Positions 35,521 through 43,809 of a stretch of DNA of 64,000 bases are shown here, piece by piece. The notes below the pieces were generated by a model, which did no database searches, was not told where the DNA came from, and was given only the letters and a program-made list of their open reading frames with translations. Made by a program: the position numbers and the translations under genes. The DNA lies in contig CAWHMO010000002.1 in assembly GCA_963830565.1 (NCBI GenBank), forward strand, positions 375,687-439,686, given 5' to 3'. Numbering within the stretch: position 1 is the first letter of the stretch; every line of letters starts with the position of its first letter. The DNA is from DATFDN01 sp963830565 (lineage in GTDB: Bacteria > Pseudomonadota > Alphaproteobacteria > Acetobacterales > Acetobacteraceae).

Positions 35521-36495
35521 TCAAAGTCCGGCGGTGGGCCAGAAGGTTCCCGCGGCTAGCGTCGCCACCGAGCCCACAAGGTCCCGGCCGCCGATCCGCG
35601 CCAGCACCGCGAACAGCTCGGCGGCCGCCTGCCGCTCCGCCGCCCCCCACTGTCGGGGGATGCCGGCGCGGTACAGCGCCCTGAGGCGATCAAGCTCCGC
35701 CTGATTCGCCGCTCCGGTCAGCGGCATCAATTGCTGCCATTCCGCATCGGAGTCGGCCAGCACGGCGCGCGCCCGGCCCGAGGCGGCGAGGAAGCCGTCC
35801 AGCGCGGCCCTGTTGCGCCCGGCCCACGAAGCGGAGAACACGTACCCGATCACCGGCACCTCCGCATGGATGCCCAGGCCGCGCACCGCGTCCGCGATAT
35901 CGAACACGCCGCGCATGCCTGCCGCCTCGCCCCTGGCCACGAAGGGCCAGAACGTCAGCGCGGCATCCAGCCGCCCTCGCTGGATCTGCTCGTGCAACAG
36001 CGGCGGCGGCGCGAAGCTTGCCTGCGTCGCGCCGGCGAGATCGATGCCAAGCGCCTGCTGGGCGTAGGCACGGAGGATCAGCCAGCTCTTGTCGAGTGGG
36101 CTGCCGGCAACGCCGAGACGCCGTCCCGGCAGGTCCGAAACCGCGCGGACCGGCGAGTCCGGCGGCGCGATCAGCCCTCCGGAAGCATTGGAGAACGGCA
36201 CGAAGGTGAAGTCGGCCCCGGCATGGCGTTGGCGCGAGACCCACAGCCAGTCGAGCACGACCATGTCCACCGCGCCCGCCTGCAACGCCGTCTGCGTGGC
36301 CTGCGCGGCCGCGAACTCGACCGGCTCGACGGAGACGCCCGCGGCCGCGTCGAAGCCGTGGCGGCGGATCACGTCCAGTTCCCAGGAAACGGTGCCGAAG
36401 TGCAGGACGCCAATGCGGATCGCCGGCACCGCCGCCCGAGCGCGAAGGGCGGCGGCGCACAAGGGGAGAAGAAGCGCGGCGCGGCGGCCGATCAT
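35521..36495 (-). CDS. ABC transporter substrate-binding protein (SsuA/TauA/NMT1-like)
   Basis: A 324-residue periplasmic protein with a Sec signal (MIGRRAALLLPLCAAALRAR). The mature start AVPAIRIGVLHFGTVSWELD and VDMVVLDWLWVSRQR fit the SsuA/THI5-like binding fold used for sulfonates, nitrate, taurine or thiamine precursors. It forms one transporter with the two following genes. It lies next to a DUF3280-like gene and divergently from the PQQ-associated transporter set, so a role in methanol/PQQ metabolism is suggested but not shown. Confidence 0.85.
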   Translation of the reverse strand: MIGRRAALLLPLCAAALRARAAVPAIRIGVLHFGTVSWELDVIRRHGFDAAAGVSVEPVEFAAAQATQTALQAGAVDMVVLDWLWVSRQRHAGADFTFVPFSNASGGLIAPPDSPVRAVSDLPGRRLGVAGSPLDKSWLILRAYAQQALGIDLAGATQASFAPPPLLHEQIQRGRLDAALTFWPFVARGEAAGMRGVFDIADAVRGLGIHAEVPVIGYVFSASWAGRNRAALDGFLAASGRARAVLADSDAEWQQLMPLTGAANQAELDRLRALYRAGIPRQWGAAERQAAAELFAVLARIGGRDLVGSVATLAAGTFWPTAGL

Positions 36496-36523
36496 CAGTT
36501 GAAGGCTTCACACATGATCTGGA

Positions 36524-37117
36524 TTATTCGACCGGAGGACCCGGCCGCGTCAACCGGGCGCAGAGTTCGAACACATGCTCTTCTAACAGGAACTTAAGTC
36601 CACGAAACCAGGATTCGTCGGTATTGCCACGGATGTCCACGCTGCCAGCATGCAGGATGCGTCCCGTCGTCGCGTCCTCGATCACGAGGTTCAAATTCAG
36701 GATCAGGTTGCTCACCTTCTGGACCCAGCCATAGGCCGCCTGGCTCGCGCCAAGCTCGCGGGCCAGCGCACGCTCGCACCCGTTGCAGTCGCGTATCTCC
36801 GCCATCCCGGCCAGCTTCGCGCGCACCGGGGCGATGTCGACAACGTCGTAGCGGCCGGACTGCCGCAGCGCATCGCGCAATGCATCGCCGAGCCTGCGCG
36901 TCCGGTCGAGCTCTTCCGGCGTGGCGGGCGCCGGGGAGGTGTTGATGAGCTGGAAGTCGAACACCGCGACGCGCGGCTTCTCCTCCGCACGCGCCGAAAG
37001 GCTGGCCATCGCGAACAGGACTACCGCAAGCAGGCTGGCGGCGCGGCCGGTCCACGCGCATCGTGGCTGCATGCAACGTGGCTGCATGCAACGTGATGCG
37101 AAAATAGGGAGCTTCAT
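36524..37117 (-). CDS. DUF3280/DUF2380-like secreted protein
   Basis: A ~197-residue protein with a signal segment (SLLAVVLFAMASLSARA). The mature domain opens with EKPRVAVFDFQLINTSPAP, then RTRRLGDALRDALRQSGRYD, YGWVQKVSNLILNLNLVIED and SWFRGLKFLLEEHVF, a pattern seen in the DUF3280 family (TolB-N-like fold). The ATG at 37117 is in CATG shared with the divergent start at 37116. Later in-frame starts at 37087 or 37072 are possible. The MQPRC-MQPRC duplication comes from a 15-base tandem repeat. Function unknown; it heads the ABC transporter genes. Confidence 0.75.
   Translation of the reverse strand: MKLPIFASRCMQPRCMQPRCAWTGRAASLLAVVLFAMASLSARAEEKPRVAVFDFQLINTSPAPATPEELDRTRRLGDALRDALRQSGRYDVVDIAPVRAKLAGMAEIRDCNGCERALARELGASQAAYGWVQKVSNLILNLNLVIEDATTGRILHAGSVDIRGNTDESWFRGLKFLLEEHVFELCARLTRPGPPVE
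37054..37096. repeat. Short tandem repeat at the start of the DUF3280-like gene
   Basis: The 15-base unit GTGGCTGCATGCAAC occurs twice in succession, with a partial third copy. It duplicates MQPRC in the minus-strand protein and HRGCMQ/RGCMQ codons on the other strand. It could arise by slippage and may change the leader length between strains. Confidence 0.6.
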
Positions 37118-38309
37118 GCGGTTCGGTATCCTCCTCGGTGCGACGCTGCTGCTTCTGGGCCTGGCGCCTGGCGCCGCCCGCGCCGAGACCTCGGCGCCCA
37201 TCGACATCGTCTATCTTGCCCTGGCCGTCCCGCACACCTATCCGCAGACCATGCTCGACGCGCCGCCAGGCGATGAAGGCATCCAGGGTGCCCGGCTTGG
37301 TGTCGCCGACGACGCCACGACCGGCCGGTTCACGAACCAATCCTTCCAGTTGGAGGAGGCATTGAAGCCCGACGAGTCGGCGGTGCTACAGGCATTCAAG
37401 GGCGCTGTCGCCGCCGGCAAGCGGCTGTTCGTGACCGACCTGCCGGCGCCGCTGCTGCTGAAGGTGGCCGACCTGCCGGAGGCGAAGGACAGCCTCATCA
37501 TCGACGCGACGGACCCGGATGACGCGCTGCGCGCAGCGGATTGCCGCGCCAACGTGCTGCATGTGATGCCCAGCCGGGCGATGCTGGCCGACGCGCTGAT
37601 GCAGTATCTCGTCGTCAAGAACTGGCGCCGGATCATGCTCGTGATCGGCCGCGAGCCGGCGGATCAGCTTTACGCCGACGCGGTGCGCCGCTCGGCGAAG
37701 AAGTTCCAGATTCGCATCGTCGCCGACCGCCCCTGGAGCTTCAACCCGGCGGCGCAACAGGCCGATACCGGCCACTTCGAGATCAATACCGAGGTTGCCA
37801 AGCTGACCCAGGGGACCAGCTACGACGTGCTCGTGGCGGCCGACGAGGCCGATGCGTTCGGCGACGAGCTCGGCTACCGCACCACCGACCCGCGCCCCGT
37901 CGCGGGCACCCAGGGCCTCGTTCCTTCGGCCTGGGCTCAGCCCTTCGACGAGTACGGCGCCACCCAGTTGCAGGCCCGCTTCCTCCGCCAGGCGCATCGC
38001 TGGATGACCGACCGGGACTACGGCGCCTGGCTGGCGACGCGGGCCGTCGGCGAGGCGGCGACGCGCGCCGCGAGCACCGATCCCAAGGCGATCGAGACCT
38101 ACATGCGCGGGAAGGACTTCGAGCTCGCCGGCTTCAAGGGCGTCGGCATGTCGTTCCGCCCCTGGGATGGCCAGCTGCGGCAGCCCGTGCTGCTGGCGGA
38201 TGCACGCTCGCTGGTCTCGATTTCCCCGCAGCCCGGATTCCTGCACCAGTTCAACGAGCTCGACACGCTCGGCATCGACCAGCCGGAGACGCAATGCCAT
38301 ATTCACTGA
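37116..38309 (+). CDS. ABC substrate-binding protein of the PQQ alcohol dehydrogenase system
   Basis: A ~397-residue protein starting at MRFGILLGATLLLLGLAPGA with signal cleavage near ARAET; GGGAG lies five bases upstream. The mature part (APIDIVYLALAVPHTYP, VTDLPAPLLLKVADLPEAKD, GMSFRPWDGQLRQPVLLADA) is of the binding-protein family that recurs beside PQQ-dependent alcohol dehydrogenases with a beta-propeller, ATPase and permease. It is the first gene of a plus-strand operon to 42417 and overlaps the beta-propeller gene by 16 bases. Ligand unknown. Its start codon overlaps that of the divergent gene. Confidence 0.87.
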   Translation: MRFGILLGATLLLLGLAPGAARAETSAPIDIVYLALAVPHTYPQTMLDAPPGDEGIQGARLGVADDATTGRFTNQSFQLEEALKPDESAVLQAFKGAVAAGKRLFVTDLPAPLLLKVADLPEAKDSLIIDATDPDDALRAADCRANVLHVMPSRAMLADALMQYLVVKNWRRIMLVIGREPADQLYADAVRRSAKKFQIRIVADRPWSFNPAAQQADTGHFEINTEVAKLTQGTSYDVLVAADEADAFGDELGYRTTDPRPVAGTQGLVPSAWAQPFDEYGATQLQARFLRQAHRWMTDRDYGAWLATRAVGEAATRAASTDPKAIETYMRGKDFELAGFKGVGMSFRPWDGQLRQPVLLADARSLVSISPQPGFLHQFNELDTLGIDQPETQCHIH

Positions 38310-39277
38310 TCCGCAAGACGCTGCTGTGCCTCGCCGTGTTGCTCTGTACGCCGCTCATGGCCGCCTCCGCCGCCGAGCGGATCTTCGTCTCCAACGAGAA
38401 GGACAACACCATCACCGTCCTGGACGCGCAATCGCTGAAGGTGGTGGCCACCATCCCCGTCGGCGCGCGTCCGCGCGGCATCCTGCTGTCGAGGGACGGC
38501 AAGAGCCTGTATATCTGCACCAGCGACGCGGATCACATCGAGGTGCTCGACCTCGCCACGCTGACCGTGACGCGGACCCTGCCGAGCGGACCGGACCCGG
38601 AGCTGTTCGCCCTCAGTCCTGACGGCAAGACCCTCTATGTGTCCAACGAGAACGACAGCATGGTCTCGGTGCTCGACATCCCGGAGGGGCGCATCACGAC
38701 CGAGATCCCGACCGGCATCGAGCCGGAAGGCATGGCGGTCAGCCCCGACGGCAAGACCATCGTCAATACGTCCGAGACCACCAGCATGGCGCATTTCATC
38801 GACGCCAATACGCATCAGGTGATCGCCAACGTGCTGGTCGGCAGCCGGCCGCGCTTCGCGGTGTTCAACGCCGACGGCTCCCTCGTCTGGGTGTCGTCGG
38901 AGGTCGGTGGCTCGGTCGCGGTGATCGACACGGCGACCCACAAGGTGCTGCACACCATCCATTTCGCCATCCCAGGCGTGCCGGCCGAGTCGGTCCAGGC
39001 AGTCGGCATCACCCTCAGCAAGGACGGCAAGCTGGCCTTCGTCGCCCTCGGCCCCGCCAATCGCGTCGCCGTCGTCGACACGCAGACCTTCGAGGTGAAG
39101 AAATACCTGCTCGTCGGCCAGCGCGTGTGGCACATGGATTTCTCGCCCGACGGCAAGATGCTGTATACCGCGAACGGAGTGAGCAACGACATGTCGGTGA
39201 TCGACGTGCCGGATCTGAAGGTCACGAAGTCGGTGCCGGTCGGGCAGTTGCCGTGGGGCGTGGTGGTCGCGCCATGA
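38294..39277 (+). CDS. PQQ-associated YVTN-type beta-propeller protein
   Basis: A 327-residue secreted protein with signal MPYSLIRKTLLCLAVLLCTP and mature start near AERIFVSNEKDN. About seven repeats carry the YVTN pattern: IFVSNEKDNTITVLD, LYICTSDADHIEVLD, LYVSNENDSMVSVLD, VWVSSEVGGSVAVID and LYTANGVSNDMSVID, each followed by a threonine-proline linker. The family accompanies PQQ-linked alcohol oxidation. Its role may be cofactor or dehydrogenase handling in the periplasm. It sits between the binding protein and ATPase genes. Confidence 0.9.
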   Translation: MPYSLIRKTLLCLAVLLCTPLMAASAAERIFVSNEKDNTITVLDAQSLKVVATIPVGARPRGILLSRDGKSLYICTSDADHIEVLDLATLTVTRTLPSGPDPELFALSPDGKTLYVSNENDSMVSVLDIPEGRITTEIPTGIEPEGMAVSPDGKTIVNTSETTSMAHFIDANTHQVIANVLVGSRPRFAVFNADGSLVWVSSEVGGSVAVIDTATHKVLHTIHFAIPGVPAESVQAVGITLSKDGKLAFVALGPANRVAVVDTQTFEVKKYLLVGQRVWHMDFSPDGKMLYTANGVSNDMSVIDVPDLKVTKSVPVGQLPWGVVVAP

Positions 39278-39280
39278 GAC

Positions 39281-40045
39281 ATGCGCGGCCGAGCTGATAT
39301 CCCAGGCGACGCCGCGCCGGCGCTCGCCGTCTCCGGGCTCAGTCATGCCTTCGGCGCCCGCAAGGCGCTGGATGATGTCAGCTTCGCCGTCCAGCCCGGT
39401 GCGTTCACCGTCCTGTTAGGACTGAACGGCGCCGGCAAGACCACGCTGTTCGCGCTGATCACCCGGCTCTATTACGGACGCAGCGGGTCGATCAGCGTGT
39501 ATGGCAGCGACGTGCGGCGCGACCCGCTGCTGGCGCTCGCGCGCATGGGCGTGGTGTTCCAGCAATCGACGCTCGACCTCGATCTCACGGTGGAGCAGAA
39601 CATGTTCTACCACGCCTCGCTGCACGGCATGAGGCACCGCGACGCCGCGGCGCGCATCGCCGCCGAGCTGGAGCGCGTGGACCTTGCCTCGCGGCGGCGC
39701 GACAAGACGCGCCTGCTGTCGGGCGGCCAACGCCGCCGGGTCGAGCTTGCCCGCGCGCTGGTGCATGACCCGTCGCTGCTGCTGATGGACGAACCCACGG
39801 TCGGACTCGATGTCGAGAGCCGACGGTTCCTGCGCGATCACGTCCGCCACCTCGGCGCGACGCGCGGCCTTGGCGTGTTGTGGGCCACGCACCTGATCGA
39901 TGAGGCGACCGACGACGCGCAGGTCGTGGTGCTGCACGCCGGGCGTGTGCTGGCCTCCGGCCCGGTGCCGGATGTGGTGGAGAGCACCGGGGCGGCCGAT
40001 CTCCGATCCGCGTTCGACCGGCTGATCGCGCAGGCCCGGTCATGA
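39281..40045 (+). CDS. ABC ATP-binding protein of the PQQ alcohol dehydrogenase system
   Basis: A 254-residue ATPase three bases after the propeller stop. Walker A is GLNGAGKTTLF, the Q-loop is VVFQQSTLDLDLTVEQ, the signature is LLSGGQRRRVELARA, Walker B is LLLMDEPTVGLD and the H-loop is WATHLIDEATD. It resembles drug/NatA-type exporters more than importers. The group normally pairs with the next permease gene, and the TGA overlaps its ATG by four bases. Confidence 0.92.
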   Translation: MRGRADIPGDAAPALAVSGLSHAFGARKALDDVSFAVQPGAFTVLLGLNGAGKTTLFALITRLYYGRSGSISVYGSDVRRDPLLALARMGVVFQQSTLDLDLTVEQNMFYHASLHGMRHRDAAARIAAELERVDLASRRRDKTRLLSGGQRRRVELARALVHDPSLLLMDEPTVGLDVESRRFLRDHVRHLGATRGLGVLWATHLIDEATDDAQVVVLHAGRVLASGPVPDVVESTGAADLRSAFDRLIAQARS

Positions 40046-40881
40046 GACGCTCAGCGATAAGAGGCCCTGGCCTGGGCCCGGCGCACTATGCGCGCTGCCT
40101 GGGCGGGATCGTGCGGCGCGAGGCGCTGCGCTGGGTGAACCAGCGCGGCCGCTTCATCTCCGCCCTGGTGCGCCCGCTGGTCTGGCTGGCGATCTTCGCC
40201 GCCGGGTTCCGGTTCGTGCTCGGCGTCTCGATCATCCCGCCGTACGAAACCTACGTTCCGTACGAGGTCTATATCGCGCCCGGCCTGATGGCGATGATCC
40301 AGTTGTTCAACGGAATGCAGAGCTCGCTCTCGATGGTTTATGATCGCGAGATGGGCAGCATGAAGACCTTGATGGTCAGCCCGTTCCCGCGCTGGTTCCT
40401 GCTGGTTTCCAAGCTGCTGGCCGGCGTCGCCGTTTCCGTGGTGCAGGTGTACATCTTCCTGGTGATCGCGCTGGCTTGGGACATCCAGCCCCCGGTGTCG
40501 GGATATTTCGCGGTGCTGCCGGCGTTGATCCTGTCCGGGCTGATGCTGGGCGCGCTCGGTCTCGTGCTGTCCTCCTTCATCCGCCAGCTCGAGAACTTCG
40601 CCGGGGTGATGAACTTCGTCATCTTCCCGATGTTCTTCGCCTCATCTGCCCTCTACCCGCTGTGGCGGGTCGAGCAGTCCAGCCTGACGCTGTATTGGGT
40701 CTGCCAAATCAACCCGTTCACCCACGCGACGGAGCTGATCCGGTTCGCGCTCTACGACCAGTTCGACGCGACCTCCGCCGGCGTGGTTCTGCTGTTCCTG
40801 GCCGTGTTCCTGATCCTCGCCATCCAGGGCTACGATCCGGGACGCGGCCTGATCGCCCGCCGCGCGGGCGGCGGCGAATGA
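40042..40881 (+). CDS. ABC-2 type permease of the PQQ alcohol dehydrogenase system
   Basis: A 279-residue permease of the ABC-2 type with six membrane segments (for example FISALVRPLVWLAIFAAGF, LLAGVAVSVVQVYIFLVIAL, MNFVIFPMFFASSALYPLW). The NPFTHATELIRFALYDQ loop is typical of this family. It partners the preceding ATPase and may move a substrate linked to PQQ or alcohol metabolism; the direction is not known. It overlaps the pentapeptide gene by four bases (ATGA). Confidence 0.9.
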   Translation: MRRSAIRGPGLGPAHYARCLGGIVRREALRWVNQRGRFISALVRPLVWLAIFAAGFRFVLGVSIIPPYETYVPYEVYIAPGLMAMIQLFNGMQSSLSMVYDREMGSMKTLMVSPFPRWFLLVSKLLAGVAVSVVQVYIFLVIALAWDIQPPVSGYFAVLPALILSGLMLGALGLVLSSFIRQLENFAGVMNFVIFPMFFASSALYPLWRVEQSSLTLYWVCQINPFTHATELIRFALYDQFDATSAGVVLLFLAVFLILAIQGYDPGRGLIARRAGGGE

Positions 40882-41810
40882 AAGCAGCCGTCAGGCGGCT
40901 TGCCCTGCTGAGTCTGGCGCTGCTTGTGTGCCCGGTCGCGCGCCAAACTGCGGCGCGCGCGCAAGCGCCCGAGCCGAAGACCTTGAAGGAACGGCTTTCC
41001 GACAAGCCATCCAATTCGCAACGAGTAGACAATTGCCGGGTGCCGCTGGATCGGCGTGGGGCGACATCCCGGCCGGGCTGTGCGACGGACTCGCCCGGCC
41101 GCGCCGACCTGACCGCCGCGCAAGTGCGCGAGGCAATGATCGCCGCGACGCCCGGCCACAAGCCAAGCCTCCACGGCCAATCGCTGGCCGACCTCGATCT
41201 CAGCGGTCTCGACCTCAGCAACGTCGATCTGTCCGGCGCCGATCTGCGCGGCGCCAAGCTGGTCGGCGCCAATCTCACGGGCGCCAATCTTTCCGGCGCC
41301 CGGCTGAACCTCGCCTGGATCATGGGTGCGAATTTCACCCGAGCCGATCTCTCGAATGCGATCCTGGAAACCCTCGTGGTTTCGGCCGGTCTGGAGACCA
41401 AGTCGGCCGAGATCGCGACCTTCATCGGCGCCAATCTTTCAGGCGCCCATATCATGGCCCGGTTCAGCCTGGACGACATGCGTGGCGCGAATTTCTCGCA
41501 CGCGAAGATGGCCGCCGACATGCATAACCAGTCGATGGGCCTGATCCACACGGACTTCTCGGGCGCGAAGCTCGGCGGCGCGAATTTCTCCGGCGCCAAG
41601 CTCGGGCATGTATCGTTCCGTTTCGCCGATCTCACCGGCGCCGACCTCTCCGCGGCGGACCTTCGCGATGCCGATTTCTCGGGGAGCGATCTGACCAATG
41701 CCAACCTGACCGGGTCCGACGCGACCGGAGCGGACTTCGATGGCGCGATTCTGACGAATGCGCGGGAACTCGGTACGGTAAAGGGTCTCCACGGAAAGAA
41801 CGCTGGCTGA
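40878..41810 (+). CDS. Secreted pentapeptide-repeat protein
   Basis: A 310-residue protein with a signal peptide (MKAAVRRLALLSLALLVCPV). From about residue 100 it consists of A(D/N)LXX repeats: LADLDLSGLDLSNVDLSGAD, LRGAKLVGANLTGANLSGAR, then GADFDGAILTN. These form a right-handed quadrilateral helix. Such proteins occur in PQQ/methylotrophy clusters with unknown role. It is fused translationally to the transporter operon by ATGA overlap. The residues before the repeats include a Cys pair (DNCRVPL, RPGCATD). Confidence 0.85.
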   Translation: MKAAVRRLALLSLALLVCPVARQTAARAQAPEPKTLKERLSDKPSNSQRVDNCRVPLDRRGATSRPGCATDSPGRADLTAAQVREAMIAATPGHKPSLHGQSLADLDLSGLDLSNVDLSGADLRGAKLVGANLTGANLSGARLNLAWIMGANFTRADLSNAILETLVVSAGLETKSAEIATFIGANLSGAHIMARFSLDDMRGANFSHAKMAADMHNQSMGLIHTDFSGAKLGGANFSGAKLGHVSFRFADLTGADLSAADLRDADFSGSDLTNANLTGSDATGADFDGAILTNARELGTVKGLHGKNAG

Positions 41811-41811
41811 G

Positions 41812-42417
41812 ATGCTCCTTGCCGGCCGACCCAAGCGCATCCCGTGGACTGCCATCCTTTGCCTTCTCCTCGGCGCCGCGGCGCCGGCGCAAGATTCGGA
41901 CTGGCCTTGCGCGCAGCGGCTGGTTCCGGTGCTCACGTTCGGGCAGTTCTGGGCGGGACCGCCGGCGAGCGTGGATTGGCGGTCCGATCCGCGGATCGCG
42001 GAACTGGTGCGTTCGGTTGCGCCGCGCGCGGTTCCGCAGGATGCGGCAGTCGCGAAGTTGCAGGCATTCAGCGATGCGCTGCCGCCAGCCCAGCGCGCGG
42101 CCGGGCTGCCGGTTGTCTTCGCGGGCCTTGTAGATGAGACCACCCAGCAACGTCAGGAGATTATAGACCGCATCAAGTCCCTTGCCCGTCGCCAACGCGA
42201 CGTCGAGGGCATCGTGGCGAAACTGAACACGGAGTTGGCCGACCAGCCGGCAGCGGAGTCGGCTGGCCGCGCCGATGCGATCCGGCAGCGCGACCTGGTG
42301 GTGCGCATGTTCCAGGACACGCAGCGCACGCTGCGCTACGCGTGCGATATACCGCCCGCCCTTGAGGGCCGTCTTGGACGCTTTGCCGCGGTGCTCCAAG
42401 CCTCCATGCCGAAGTGA
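41812..42417 (+). CDS. Secreted hypothetical protein
   Basis: A 201-residue protein, last gene of the plus-strand operon, starting one base after the pentapeptide stop. Signal-like start RPKRIPWTAILCLLLGAAAP, then a mature part with RLVPVLTFGQFWAGPPASVD, an alpha-helical stretch (ETTQQRQEIIDRIKSLARRQ) and RTLRYACDIPPALEGRL near the end, containing two Cys in all. No domain recognised. Position implies a role with the PQQ transporter system. Confidence 0.7.
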   Translation: MLLAGRPKRIPWTAILCLLLGAAAPAQDSDWPCAQRLVPVLTFGQFWAGPPASVDWRSDPRIAELVRSVAPRAVPQDAAVAKLQAFSDALPPAQRAAGLPVVFAGLVDETTQQRQEIIDRIKSLARRQRDVEGIVAKLNTELADQPAAESAGRADAIRQRDLVVRMFQDTQRTLRYACDIPPALEGRLGRFAAVLQASMPK

Positions 42418-42421
42418 CGGG

Positions 42422-42970
42422 TCAGCGCGACGGCAGCTCCGGCGTCGCCTTGCGAAGGTCCAGGCCGGCGTCCTTCCAGCCGTCAATGCCCTCTGGAAAC
42501 CAGATTGCATCGCGATAGCCGTAGCTGGCGGCCCGCTTGGTGGCGTTCCAGCTCATCCAGCAATCCTTCAGGCAGTAGAACACCACAGGTCGGCTCTTGT
42601 CGTTGCCCGTCGCCGCCGCGAGCCGGTCGCGAAACCATGTGTCCAGCGCCGGGCTGATGGCGCCGCGCCCGACATCCGGCAGCCACAGGCTGCCGGGCAG
42701 GTCGCGATGCGGCGCCGGCATCCAGGGCGTGCCAGGCTTCATGCCCGCGGGCCGACGCGGCGCGGGCAGAACGTCGATCAGCACCACCGCGCCTCGTTTC
42801 AGCAGCGCCTTCAGCGCGTCGGTATGGATCACTCTGCCGCCGGGAACGGCATCGGGTGTCGGCGCGTGGTAGTCGTCCATCCGATATCCGGACGGTTCCA
42901 GGAGGCCCGCGACCGCCGGGGCGGCGATGACCGCCCAACCCAGCGAAGCGACGATCAGGCGGCGTTTCAA
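42422..42970 (-). CDS. PQQ-associated rhodanese-like CXXCW-motif protein
   Basis: A 182-residue secreted protein (signal MKRRLIVASLGWAVIAAPAV). The rhodanese-like core has VVLIDVLPAPRRPAGM and the active loop VVFYCLKDCWMSWNATKRAA, where two Cys are spaced C-L-K-D-C-W. The family recurs in PQQ-dependent catabolic loci. A sulfur or disulfide exchange role in the periplasm is likely. It overlaps the xoxJ stop by four bases, so it is translated with xoxG and xoxJ. Confidence 0.88.
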   Translation of the reverse strand: MKRRLIVASLGWAVIAAPAVAGLLEPSGYRMDDYHAPTPDAVPGGRVIHTDALKALLKRGAVVLIDVLPAPRRPAGMKPGTPWMPAPHRDLPGSLWLPDVGRGAISPALDTWFRDRLAAATGNDKSRPVVFYCLKDCWMSWNATKRAASYGYRDAIWFPEGIDGWKDAGLDLRKATPELPSR

Positions 42971-43809
42971 TGCGACAACGCGCGCTCCGCCGCCACCAGA
43001 TGATCCTGCTCGTCCAGCAACGGCACCCCGTAGTTGATAAGGATGTCAGTGATGTCGTGCTGACGCCGCTGGATCACCTGGTTCAGGCGCCGGCGCCACT
43101 CCGGCTCGTTCGGCCGCACGCCCATGGCGATGCGGTAATCCAGCCGAGGCGTGTCGGTTTCCGAGGTCAGGACCACCGCCTTCAGGGGGAGGTGATCGTG
43201 CTCAATGTAGTATCCGGCAAACGGTCCCCAGAGCAGGCCGACATCGATCTTGTGGTCCGTCAGGTCCTGCAGCATCGCCCGGGCGGGCGAATCGAAGCGC
43301 GTATCGACGCTGAGCGCGTAGGAGGTGGTGTGCGCCAACAACTTATGGCGGAGCAGCAACTCGGTCGGGGGGGTCGCGGCGATCAGGCCGAAGCGCTTGT
43401 CGGCGAGCGCCGGATCGCCCACCTCCCGCGCGCTGATGTGGTCCTCATCGCGGCTCACCAGCATGTATCCGGTGTGGTAATAGGGGTTGGTGGTATCCAT
43501 CATGTCGGCACCGCTGACGGTGCCCATCACCACGTCGCAAGCTTGCGCGCCCAGCGTGTTGCGCACGAATCCGACCACCTGGGGGAACCACACATATTCC
43601 ACGGGAAGGCGCAAATCCTTCCCGACCAGCTCCGCGATCTTGTTCTCGAACCCTTCCAGCTTCTGGTCGGAGAACGGCAGGTTATTCGGGTCGGCGCAGA
43701 CGCGCAGCGCGGTGCGTGAGGTGAGATCCGGCGTGGTCTGCGCGTTTCCCGGCGAGGCGAGCAATGCCGCGAGCGAGACGCAAGCGGCGGCGACGCCGCT
43801 ATTGCGCAT
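42967..43809 (-). CDS. xoxJ: XoxJ-type periplasmic solute-binding protein
   Basis: A 280-residue protein with signal MRNSGVAAACVSLAALLASP. The binding-protein fold starts ALRVCADPNNLPFSDQKLEG and includes ACDVVMGTVSGADMMDTTNP and YAHTTSYALSVDTRF-like segments, ending AMGVRPNEPEWRRRLNQVIQ. XoxJ accompanies XoxF/XoxG and is thought to help XoxF activation or interact with the dehydrogenase. The gene overlaps the xoxG end by 11 bases. Length normal. Confidence 0.9.
   Translation of the reverse strand: MRNSGVAAACVSLAALLASPGNAQTTPDLTSRTALRVCADPNNLPFSDQKLEGFENKIAELVGKDLRLPVEYVWFPQVVGFVRNTLGAQACDVVMGTVSGADMMDTTNPYYHTGYMLVSRDEDHISAREVGDPALADKRFGLIAATPPTELLLRHKLLAHTTSYALSVDTRFDSPARAMLQDLTDHKIDVGLLWGPFAGYYIEHDHLPLKAVVLTSETDTPRLDYRIAMGVRPNEPEWRRRLNQVIQRRQHDITDILINYGVPLLDEQDHLVAAERALSH

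Noticed and set aside
34760..35524. TTG at 35524 as the permease start
   Set aside because: It gives a TTGA overlap with the binding-protein stop, but the GTG at 35518 is a more common start; either is possible.
37541..38290. Long Arg/Gly-rich reading upstream of the beta-propeller start
   Set aside because: It is the out-of-frame shadow of the binding-protein gene; the signal peptide at MPYSLIRK marks the true start.
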